A DNA stretch of 9,495 nucleotides, from contig DAOMOD010000159.1 of NCBI GenBank assembly GCA_035444205.1, positions 1-9,495 of the forward strand, given 5' to 3'. Made by a program: the position numbers and the translations under genes. Under the pieces are notes generated by a model. That model made no database searches. It was not told the DNA's origin and worked only from the letters and a program-made list of their open reading frames with translations. Source of the DNA: DAOMOD01 sp035444205 (GTDB lineage: Bacteria > Pseudomonadota > Gammaproteobacteria > Xanthomonadales > BPKI01). Shown here piece after piece: positions 1 through 5,317 of the stretch; within the stretch, counting starts at the first letter, position 1, and every line of letters begins with the position of its first letter.

Positions 1-165
1 GCGCGCTCCTCAGGGCGAACGGAGCAGCGAGTCACCTTGGCTGAGACGCCTCGGTTCGTGACGGCCGCCTCGCGGCCTCCTCAGGGCGGGCCCTTCGAGA
101 CGCGCGCTGCGCGCGCTCCTCAGGGCGAACGGAGCAGCGAGTCACCTTGGCTGAGACGCCTCGGT
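1..165. repeat. 55-base direct repeat with intervening hairpins
   Basis: Bases 1-55 recur exactly at 111-165 (offset 110). The first copy may extend beyond the window. Between them are two perfect hairpins, GGCCGC-ctc-GCGGCC (63-77) and CGCGCG-ctg-CGCGCG (101-115). The decamer CCTCAGGGCG occurs three times (8-17, 79-88, 118-127), the last two just after the hairpins. This looks like a cluster of interspersed palindromic elements of the kind scattered between genes in xanthomonad genomes. No coding sequence is seen here; the reverse-strand translation is Arg/Ala-rich and typical of translated repeats. Confidence 0.8.
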
Positions 166-175
166 AATCAGGTAG

Positions 176-338
176 GGCTTGGGGCCTAGGGCCTAGGGGC
201 TTGCGTGTCGCAGCTTCAGGTGTGATCTGTTCACCACTGCTTCTGGAGTGACCGAAGTGCAGGAGAATGCAATGCACCCACACTTCGCTGGCGTTCCTCC
301 TGGGCCCCAAGCCCCAGGCCCCAGGCCCCAGGCCCAAA
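176..338. repeat. Inverted pair of GC-rich tracts with CCCCAGG heptamers
   Basis: The tract at 176-203 (GGGGCCTAGGG type) is roughly the reverse complement of the tract at 302-338, which contains three tandem CCCCAGG heptamers (312-332). Between them lie about 98 bases of ordinary composition. That inner stretch includes an imperfect inverted repeat, CGAAGTG (253-259) with CACTTCG (281-287). With the preceding repeat this accounts for the whole gene-free stretch 1-347. No open reading frame here has protein-like composition. The arrangement resembles a small non-autonomous repeat element, but no target-site duplication could be identified. Confidence 0.55.
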
Positions 339-347
339 GGATCTCCC

Positions 348-755
348 TCACGTCTGATCCCTCCCCTGCGTGATGAACCGTTCCAGGCGGTCGCCCTGGG
401 TGCCGATCTCCTGGATCAGGAAGTCGATCTCGTCGCGCGACAGCCAGCGGAAACGGCGGTTTTCGCAGAGGTGGAGGTAGGGCACGCCTTCCAGTTCACT
501 GAGCGCAAGGTAGCCCACACGCTGTTCCCAGTTGAACACCAGTGCCTTCAGCGGGTCGAGTTCGCCCACCGGGGCCAGTGCGGTGGAGATGCGCAGGTAG
601 CGGCCCTCCTCCTCGCCCTCGATCTCGGCCAGGAACATGCTCTGTCGGCGTCGCCCGTGGTCCAGCTCCAGGTCGAAGCTGATCAGGTAGGGATCGTTGT
701 GGCGCAGCGTGTAGCGCGTAGCCACATGGGTACGGACGTCCTCGAAGTTGCGCAT
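348..755 (-). CDS. Conserved hypothetical protein, possible YbjN/secretion-chaperone-like fold
   Basis: This is a 135-residue acidic protein without signal peptide, membrane segment or cysteine cluster, so probably cytoplasmic. I cannot assign it confidently to a family. The layout is a short helix, then strands (ISFDLEL near 25-31, SMFLAEIEG near 39-47, YLRISTAL), then a helix around NWEQRVGYLALSE, a strand (VPYLHLCENRRF) and a long C-terminal helix after LSRDEIDFLIQEIG. This recalls the alpha/beta fold of YbjN and type III secretion chaperone-like proteins, which is inference only. The ATG at 755 follows a strong ribosome binding site, GGAGGAG, about nine bases upstream, which fixes the start. 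It diverges from the alkyltransferase-like gene across 42 bases. The stop lies ten bases from the GC-rich repeat tract. Confidence 0.82.
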   Translation of the reverse strand: MRNFEDVRTHVATRYTLRHNDPYLISFDLELDHGRRRQSMFLAEIEGEEEGRYLRISTALAPVGELDPLKALVFNWEQRVGYLALSELEGVPYLHLCENRRFRWLSRDEIDFLIQEIGTQGDRLERFITQGRDQT

Positions 756-783
756 GGTGGCGTTCTCCTCCGGAGTTCCGTTC

Positions 784-790
784 TATCCTA
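784..790. promoter_or_regulatory. Overlapping divergent -10 boxes
   Basis: In the 42-base gap between divergent genes, TATCCT reads on the plus strand at 784-789 and TAGGAT on the minus strand at 790-785. They overlap by five bases. The minus box would start a transcript near 778 whose short leader includes the GGAGGAG ribosome binding site of the 348-755 gene. The plus box would start one near 796, so the alkyltransferase-like mRNA would be almost leaderless. No good -35 hexamer is visible for either, so this is a candidate only. Confidence 0.4.
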
Positions 791-797
791 CCCGAGC

Positions 798-1142
798 ATG
801 CCTGCCGATACCGCCGAATCGCGCATTGCCGCCGTGGTGGCCGCCATCCCCGCCGGCCGCGTCTGCGCCTACGGCTGGGTGGCCGACCTGGCCGGACTGC
901 CGGGACGGGCGCGGCTGGTGGCGCGGGTGCTGGCGCGCTGGGAAGGAGAGCCGCTGCCCTGGCAGCGCGTGCTGCGCAGCGACGGGCGCATCGCCTTCGC
1001 ATTGGGCAGCGCGGCATTCGTCCGCCAGGCGCGGCTGCTGCGCGAAGAAGGGGTGACGGTGCGCAAGGGCAGGGTGGACCTGACCCGCTTCGGCTGGCGC
1101 GGCGATCTCGATGCGATGCTTTGGGGCCGAACGGAACTGTAG
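798..1142 (+). CDS. MGMT-like alkyltransferase-like protein (ATL family)
   Basis: A 114-residue protein matching the C-terminal domain of O6-alkylguanine-DNA alkyltransferase. Visible are the helix-turn-helix region (IPAGRVCAYGWVADLAG, residues 17-33), the basic GRARLVARVL recognition helix (36-45) and the LLREEGV segment (80-86). The active-site PCHRV of true alkyltransferases reads PWQRV (residues 54-58): the alkyl-accepting cysteine is Trp55. That defines ATL proteins, which bind O6-alkylguanine lesions without repairing them and pass them to nucleotide excision repair. The family usually has PWHRV, so Gln56 for His is a further change; Cys23 is not at the catalytic position. ATG 798 is chosen because upstream codons are not protein-like. 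No clear ribosome binding site is seen, which fits a near-leaderless mRNA. The stop codon TAG lies within the head of a REP element. Confidence 0.88.
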   Translation: MPADTAESRIAAVVAAIPAGRVCAYGWVADLAGLPGRARLVARVLARWEGEPLPWQRVLRSDGRIAFALGSAAFVRQARLLREEGVTVRKGRVDLTRFGWRGDLDAMLWGRTEL

Positions 1143-1164
1143 GAGCGGCAAGAGCCGCGACCGT
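1139..1164 (+). repeat. Single REP element overlapping the ATL stop codon
   Basis: GTAGGAGCGGCAAGAGCCGC starts at 1139. A GTAG head is followed by a hairpin of GCGGC (1145-1149), loop AAGA and GCCGC (1154-1158). It is the same family as the paired elements at 4359-4520. GTAG-headed hairpins are the classical form of REP elements mobilised by REP-associated tyrosine transposases (RAYTs). No RAYT gene lies in this window. Confidence 0.75.
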
Positions 1165-1205
1165 TCCAGCGCATCGATGTCGCGCCCGGGTCGCCCGCGC
1201 CGGCA

Positions 1206-1388
1206 CCCGCAGCCGCTGCCGTAGGTCGGCACCACTGTGCCGACATCATTGCCCGAGCACCGATGGCGGCGGCATGGTGATGCCGCCCTACGCGAAGGCG
1301 CCCGCAGCCGCTGCCGTAGGTCGGCACCACTGTGCCGACGTCACCCCCCGAGCACCGATGGCGGCGGCATGGTGATGCCGCCCTGCGC
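1206..1388 (+). repeat. Two tandem 95-base palindromic repeat units
   Basis: Two copies, starting at 1206 and 1301, align with a constant 95-base offset and only a few differences. Each holds two hairpins: GTCGGCAC-cact-GTGCCGAC (first copy 1223-1242) and GGCGGCAT-ggtg-ATGCCGCC. In the first copy, GTAGG before hairpin one and CCTAC after hairpin two make an outer pairing, so the unit behaves as a paired REP. It has the same GTAG head as the other REP families here but a different stem. The second copy ends about 70 bases before the rhomboid start. The stretch 1143-1459 contains this array, the preceding REP and a candidate promoter, and no gene. Confidence 0.85.
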
Positions 1389-1424
1389 GCCGGGTCGTGG
1401 CGCAAGTGCTTCGCTGTTTCCGGC

Positions 1425-1430
1425 TACCAT
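1425..1430 (+). promoter_or_regulatory. Candidate -10 box for the rhomboid gene
   Basis: TACCAT lies within GGCTACCATG. The same string occurs on the minus strand just before thpR. A start point about seven bases downstream would give a 5' leader of roughly 23 bases to the GTG at 1460. No convincing -35 hexamer is seen. Confidence 0.35.
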
Positions 1431-1459
1431 GGCCCTTGGCCCACACGTTCACCGACACC

Positions 1460-2119
1460 GTGTACGGACCCCTCCCACCTGTCGTCCGCATTCTGCTGAT
1501 TGCCAACTTCGCCGTGTATTTCCTGCAGGTCACGGTAGGCGACGTGCTGATCGCGCACTTTGCACTGTGGCCCCTTGGCGAGCCACCGGTCGAGCTTGTG
1601 CGTCGTGGGTTTCCGCCCGACGTCGGCTTCGCACCTTGGCAGTTGTTGACCTACGGCTTCATGCACGGCAACCCCCCGCATCTGCTGATCAACATGTTCG
1701 CCCTGTTCATGTTCGGCAGCGAACTGGAGCGCTTCTGGGGCGGTCGGCCGTTCGCGATCTATTTCCTGGTGTGCGTGATCGGCGCCGGTCTGGTGCAACT
1801 GGTGGTGGCGACGCTGGCGGTGGAGCAGGGTCAGTTCTACCCCACGGTGGGTGCCTCGGGCGGCGTGTTCGGCATCCTGCTCGGCTACGCCATGATGTTC
1901 CCGCGGCGCCGGGTGATGCTGCTGTTTCCGCCGATTCCGATGCCGGCATGGTTGCTGGTCACGCTGTTCGGCGCGCTGGAGCTTTATCTTGGCGTTTCCG
2001 GAACGCGTTCCGGCATCGCCCACTTCGCGCATCTCGGCGGCATGGTGTTCGGTTTCCTGGTGATCCAGTACTGGCGCGGGCGGTTGCCGATCAAGCCGAA
2101 GCGCCAGCTCATGCGCTGA
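1460..2119 (+). CDS. Rhomboid family intramembrane serine protease
   Basis: A 219-residue inner-membrane protein with about six hydrophobic helices. Rhomboids cleave substrate proteins within or next to their transmembrane segments using a Ser-His dyad. The family marks are present: HLLINM (His74, Asn78) corresponding to the oxyanion HxxxN motif, GASGGVFG with nucleophile Ser133, and AHFAHLGG with catalytic His191. The C-terminus is short and basic (GRLPIKPKRQ). The start is uncertain. GTG at 1460 begins the protein just before the conserved PPVVR-hydrophobic segment and lies downstream of a candidate -10. In-frame alternatives are GTG 1397 and TTG 1436, which would add 21 or 8 residues. None has a good ribosome binding site. 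Its substrate cannot be told from context; the convergent neighbour, thpR, is unrelated. Confidence 0.9.
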   Translation: MYGPLPPVVRILLIANFAVYFLQVTVGDVLIAHFALWPLGEPPVELVRRGFPPDVGFAPWQLLTYGFMHGNPPHLLINMFALFMFGSELERFWGGRPFAIYFLVCVIGAGLVQLVVATLAVEQGQFYPTVGASGGVFGILLGYAMMFPRRRVMLLFPPIPMPAWLLVTLFGALELYLGVSGTRSGIAHFAHLGGMVFGFLVIQYWRGRLPIKPKRQLMR

Positions 2120-2174
2120 CGCGGAAAGGCACGCCCAACGCTCGAATTCCCGTGCGCTGCGCAATGTCGCAACG

Positions 2175-2732
2175 CTACGCACGGCCCAGCGGCGCGGAGT
2201 CCAGTACGCCGTAGCGGGGCAACCCTGGTCGCTCCAGCGACTGCCACAGTTCGATCCGGTCGAGCGCAAACGAACATTTCGGCGCGTCGGGCAGCGTGCC
2301 GTGCACCGGTGGCGTGCCGGGGCGGAAGCGCGCCAGGGTCAGGTGCGCGCGAAAGCGTCGCTTCTCGGCGGCGAATCCCAGCGACCTTGCGAGCGCTTCG
2401 AAGCGCTCGGCCAGGTCTTCCAGCGGACCCTCGCAACGGACGCCGGTCACAAGCACCCGTGGTCTGCGCACATCGGGCCAGATCGCAATCCCCGCGTTTG
2501 TGCAGGCCAGGGCCGGGAATTCGAGAGAGATGGTCCGCATGCCCTGGATCAGCGCCGGCAACCCCGCCTCGTCGACCCCGCCCAGGAAACGCAGGGTCAG
2601 GTGCAGGTCGCGCGCATCGATCAGCCGCAAGCGCGGCTGCGCCAGGCTCGCACGCAGCGGTCCCGCGGCGAAGGCAGCCAACGAATCCGCCGCGTCGGCT
2701 GGCAGCGGCAGGGCGAAGAAGCAGCGCGGCAT
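2175..2732 (-). CDS. thpR: RNA 2',3'-cyclic phosphodiesterase (2H/LigT family)
   Basis: A 185-residue soluble protein of the 2H phosphoesterase family. The two signature tetrapeptides are HLTL at residues 44-47 and HLTL at 130-133, which place both catalytic His-x-Thr pairs in the active-site cleft. The opening FFALPLP and the GGVDE segment after the first motif are typical of ThpR, formerly called 2'-5' RNA ligase. The family hydrolyses 2',3'-cyclic phosphate RNA ends to 2'-phosphates and can reversibly ligate tRNA halves in vitro. Length is normal. ATG 2732 has no ribosome binding site. A TACCAT box places the likely transcription start on the start codon itself, suggesting a leaderless mRNA. 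It converges on the rhomboid gene (55-base gap) and diverges from an RNA-processing nuclease (38 bases). Confidence 0.93.
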   Translation of the reverse strand: MPRCFFALPLPADAADSLAAFAAGPLRASLAQPRLRLIDARDLHLTLRFLGGVDEAGLPALIQGMRTISLEFPALACTNAGIAIWPDVRRPRVLVTGVRCEGPLEDLAERFEALARSLGFAAEKRRFRAHLTLARFRPGTPPVHGTLPDAPKCSFALDRIELWQSLERPGLPRYGVLDSAPLGRA

Positions 2733-2738
2733 CGGCGC

Positions 2739-2744
2739 ATGGTA
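2739..2744 (-). promoter_or_regulatory. Candidate -10 box giving a leaderless thpR mRNA
   Basis: Reading the minus strand, TACCAT spans 2744 to 2739 in the context GCTACCATG, identical to the box before the rhomboid gene. Seven bases further is 2732, the first base of the thpR ATG. The -35 region is weak. Confidence 0.4.
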
Positions 2745-2770
2745 GCTTGAGCGCAGATTCCCTGGGACAC

Positions 2771-4201
2771 ATGCGAATGCAGATCACCTTTCACGGCGCC
2801 ACCGGCGAGGTCACCGGCTCCTGTTTCCTGCTCGACACCGGCCGCCACCGCGTGCTCATCGAATGCGGCATGATGCAGGGCGGGCGCAACGAGCGCAGCC
2901 GCAATGCGGCGAAGTTTCCCTTCGACGTGCGCGACATCGACGCCGTCATCGTCACCCACGGTCACATCGACCATATCGGCCGTCTGCCGTTGCTGGTCAA
3001 GCGTGGCTACAAGGGACCCATCCACGCCCAGCGCGCTACCGCCGAGCTGGCGCGGGTGATGCTGGAGGACGCTGCCAGCCTGGCCATTTCCGATACCGAG
3101 CGCAGGAACCGTGCCCACCAGCGCCGCGGCCAGCGCACCGAGACGCCGCTGTACGACCTGGACGATGTAGCCGACACCCTGAAGCTGCTGGTCGGCCACG
3201 AGTACGACAGGAAGGTCGAGGTGCTTCCGGATCTCGTGCTGCGCCTGCGCGATGCCGGCCACATCCTCGGTGCGGCCAGCCTGGAAATGTGGGTGGGCGA
3301 GGGCGAGCAGGTGCGCAAGATCGTGGTCAGCGGCGACATCGGACCGCGCGGCACGCCCATCCTGCGCGACCCGCAGCCGATTCAGGATGCCGACATGGTG
3401 CTGCTGGAGAGTACCTACGGCGACCGTCTGCATAGGCCGCGCGCCGACACCGTAGCCGAGATGGGCGACATCTTCCGGCAGGCCGCCGCCGAGAAGGGCA
3501 AGGTGCTGATTCCGGCGTTCGCCGTGGGCCGCAGCCAGGAGATCCTGTGGTGGCTGGCCGAGCACTTCGATGACTGGGGGCTCAAGCCCTGGCGCATTTT
3601 CCTCGACAGCCCGATGGCGCTGCGCGTGGTCGAGCTGTACAACCGCCATACCGGCCTGTTCGGGCCGCAGGCGCGCGAACGTTGGCAGGGTGAGGGCAAT
3701 CCGTTTCGCATGTCCAACCTGCGCATGGTCAGCCGCAATGAGGACTCCATGGCCATCAACAAGCTGGCCAGCGGCGTCATCGTCATCGCCGGCAGCGGCA
3801 TGTGCAACGGCGGACGCATCCTGCACCACCTGCGCCACAACGCCTGGAAGGAGAACACCCACATCATCTTCAGCGGCTACCAGGCGCAGGGTACGCTGGG
3901 GCGACAACTGGTGAATGGCGAGAAGTTCGTCACCATCTACGGCGAGAAGATCCACATCCGCGCCAAGGTTCATACCATCGGCGGACTGTCGGCGCATGCC
4001 GACCAGAACGGCCTTGCCGAATGGTATGGCCATTTCCGCGCGAAGCCTCCGGTGTGGCTGGTGCACGGCGAGGACAAGGCCCGCGAAGGCCTGGCCGCGC
4101 GCCTGCGCGATTTCCACGGCGCCGAGGTGCACCTGCCGGCGGCGGGCGAGACGGTCGCCGTGCCATCAGCGCGAGAGGAAGTCGAGGAAAGCGGGGCGTA
4201 A
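2771..4201 (+). CDS. Beta-CASP metallo-beta-lactamase RNA nuclease (CPSF73/YSH1-like)
   Basis: A 476-residue cytoplasmic protein of the metallo-beta-lactamase superfamily with a beta-CASP insertion, as in RNA 3'-end processing nucleases. Zinc-binding motifs appear in order: HGHIDH at 63-68, DAGHILGA (His164), SGDIG near residue 193, then the ESTYGD block (Asp218) that opens the beta-CASP region. Later come SGMCNGGR and SAHAD (407-411, His409), which belong to the beta-CASP and RNA-specificity motifs. FHGATGEVTGSC at the N-terminus is typical of the bacterial YSH1-like branch. All expected metal ligands seem present, so it is probably active on RNA. ATG 2771 is preferred; ATG 2777 is possible. 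Neither has a strong ribosome binding site. It shares a 38-base divergent promoter region with thpR, another RNA-end enzyme. The C-terminal 15 residues are acidic and probably disordered. Confidence 0.93.
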   Translation: MRMQITFHGATGEVTGSCFLLDTGRHRVLIECGMMQGGRNERSRNAAKFPFDVRDIDAVIVTHGHIDHIGRLPLLVKRGYKGPIHAQRATAELARVMLEDAASLAISDTERRNRAHQRRGQRTETPLYDLDDVADTLKLLVGHEYDRKVEVLPDLVLRLRDAGHILGAASLEMWVGEGEQVRKIVVSGDIGPRGTPILRDPQPIQDADMVLLESTYGDRLHRPRADTVAEMGDIFRQAAAEKGKVLIPAFAVGRSQEILWWLAEHFDDWGLKPWRIFLDSPMALRVVELYNRHTGLFGPQARERWQGEGNPFRMSNLRMVSRNEDSMAINKLASGVIVIAGSGMCNGGRILHHLRHNAWKENTHIIFSGYQAQGTLGRQLVNGEKFVTIYGEKIHIRAKVHTIGGLSAHADQNGLAEWYGHFRAKPPVWLVHGEDKAREGLAARLRDFHGAEVHLPAAGETVAVPSAREEVEESGA

Positions 4202-4227
4202 GCGGCGCGGCGCCATACCGCGCTCCT

Positions 4228-4251
4228 GTAGGAGCCCACCTCGTGGGCGAC
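4228..4251 (+). repeat. GTAG-headed REP element, second stem type
   Basis: GTAGGAGCCCACCTCGTGGGCGAC is a GTAG head followed by the hairpin GCCCAC-ctc-GTGGGC, 27 bases after the nuclease stop codon. There is no T tract, so it is a repeat rather than an intrinsic terminator. The following 4252-4358 contains nothing recognisable. Confidence 0.7.
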
Positions 4252-4358
4252 CCGGCCATGTTTCGACGGATGTCCGCAAAGGACGCCAATGAACGCAAGG
4301 GAATAGCGCTTCTTTACGGACCAAAATCTTGTCCCGAGCCCGAGCCCCGGTATCCCCT

Positions 4359-4520
4359 GTAGGAGCGGCGACAGCCGCGATCAGCGTTTCGCCAACCTGC
4401 ACCGCCCGATCGCGGCTTTCGCCGCTCCTACCCGAAGCCGGTCCCCTGTAGGAGCGGCGACAGCCGCGATCAGCGTTTCGCCACCCTACGCCGCCGGATC
4501 GCGGCTTTCGCCGCTCCTAC
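4359..4520. repeat. Two tandem copies of a 73-base paired REP (BIME-like)
   Basis: Copies at 4359-4431 and 4448-4520 lie 89 bases apart and are nearly identical. Each consists of two inverted REP halves: GTAGGAGCGGCG then AGCCGCGATC on the left, and GATCGCGGCT then CGCCGCTCCTAC on the right, with a 25-base centre. The 12+10 base-pair outer stem is interrupted only by a two-base mismatch (ac/tt). Each half also folds as a small hairpin. The copies differ mainly in the centre and at the spacer. The second copy overlaps the 3' end of the acetyltransferase gene. Confidence 0.9.
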
Positions 4521-5040
4521 CCAAAGCCGGTATCCCCAACCGCGCCATCAAATGCACGTCGGCGTAGGCCCCTGCGCGCAGCGCGTAGGCCTTGGCGGTG
4601 CCTTCGACCTCGAAGCCGAACTTGCGGAACAGGGCGATGGCGGCATCATTCCCGGTATAGGTTTCCAGCTCGATGCGGCTCACTCCCAGCCAACCGTTGC
4701 AGAGCTCGATGGCGGCCCCCAGCAATGCCGACCCGACGCCACGCCGCCGCGCATGTCGCATCACGTGCAGATCGAGAGCACGCTCGGACACCGCCATGCC
4801 GATGTTGGCGACATGACGTCGCCGCGGATTGGCGAACACCTCGATGCCGATCTGCCCCAGCACCTGGTCGCCCTCGCAGGCCACCAGACTGTGGAAGTGC
4901 TCGTGGCGCTTGCCCAGGCGTTCCTGCCAGAGCTCGGCACTGGGAAAGGGCAACTGCAAGGTATCCGCGTACACGCTGGACTGCGCGTAGATCTGGCGGA
5001 TGGAGTCGATGTCGCGGGGTTCGCTGTGGCGAACGACCAT
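4486..5040 (-). CDS. GNAT N-acetyltransferase, YhhY/AaaT-like
   Basis: A 184-residue GNAT-fold acetyltransferase transferring acetyl from acetyl-CoA to an amine. The acetyl-CoA pyrophosphate-binding loop is RRRGVGSA (98-105). The layout matches E. coli YhhY (AaaT, an L-amino-acid N-acetyltransferase) as I recall it: VRHSEPRDIDSIRQIYAQ, LPFPSAELWQERL (30-42), NPRRRHVANIGM (71-82), GWLGVSRIEL and ALFRKFGFEVEGTAKAYALR. Substrate is inferred from that resemblance. ATG 5040 starts right at the conserved VRH segment; a candidate -10 (TATGCT) lies at 5076-5071, with no obvious ribosome binding site. The catalytic domain ends at about LMARLG (169). The tail after it (LGRSGESRDPAA) is encoded by a REP half, and the stop codon lies in the REP centre, so the C-terminus is probably acquired. 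Confidence 0.9.
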   Translation of the reverse strand: MVVRHSEPRDIDSIRQIYAQSSVYADTLQLPFPSAELWQERLGKRHEHFHSLVACEGDQVLGQIGIEVFANPRRRHVANIGMAVSERALDLHVMRHARRRGVGSALLGAAIELCNGWLGVSRIELETYTGNDAAIALFRKFGFEVEGTAKAYALRAGAYADVHLMARLGIPALGRSGESRDPAA

Positions 5041-5070
5041 GGCGTGCCCAAAGCGAAGGGAATTCCGCGC

Positions 5071-5076
5071 AGCATA
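5071..5076 (-). promoter_or_regulatory. Candidate -10 box for the acetyltransferase gene
   Basis: TATGCT reads on the minus strand about 31 bases upstream of the ATG at 5040. No strong -35 hexamer is seen, so this is weak. Confidence 0.28.
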
Positions 5077-5107
5077 GCGCGAGGCACGGACTTTGCGATT
5101 GTGCACC

Positions 5108-5144
5108 GTAGCCTGGATGAAGCCGCGCAGCGGCGGAATCCAGG
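5108..5144 (+). repeat. GTAG-headed inverted repeat in the divergent gap
   Basis: GTAGCCTGGAT (5108-5118) is followed by a GC-rich middle and ATCCAGG (5138-5144), so CCTGGAT pairs with ATCCAGG. It belongs to the widespread GTAGCCCGGATG...ATCCGGG type of proteobacterial intergenic repeat. It sits in the 277-base gap between the acetyltransferase and the VIT-VWA gene, which otherwise shows no gene. Confidence 0.6.
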
Positions 5145-5317
5145 ACGCCCGTGGTGGGCATGAGATAGAGAATGGCAGCGGGTTCGGCCCGATTCCCGCA
5201 CCGCCGTCGTCCCTCGGGCCAAAGCCACGTTCCGCCCGCGCACGGCCACCGCGGCGCCCTTGGCTGCGCCGCAGCGGGGTTCGCAATGGGGTCCGGGTTG
5301 GAACAGGGACCTTGGCC

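Noticed and set aside
267..797. Open reading frame continuing upstream of the alkyltransferase-like start
   Set aside because: It runs antisense over a better-supported minus-strand gene and over repeats, has no family resemblance, and the MGMT-like domain begins just after ATG 798.
1206..1388. CRISPR array
   Set aside because: There are only two copies, the whole 95-base unit is repeated with no unique spacers, and the units are palindromic REP-type hairpins.
2296..2750. Plus-strand frames over the thpR region
   Set aside because: They are antisense to thpR, which has both HLTL motifs; the plus-strand products are Arg/Ala-rich without domains.
2621..4132. 503-codon minus-strand open frame
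   Set aside because: It is antisense to the beta-CASP nuclease, whose motifs are unmistakable. Long antisense frames are common in GC-rich DNA.
4228..4520. Intrinsic terminators between the nuclease and acetyltransferase genes
   Set aside because: The hairpins are GC-rich but none is followed by a T tract in either direction. Repeat identity explains them better.
5093..5317. N-terminal extension of the VIT-VWA protein
   Set aside because: The Arg/Pro-rich extension crosses a repeat and would hide the signal peptide that starts at ATG 5318, which has a ribosome binding site.
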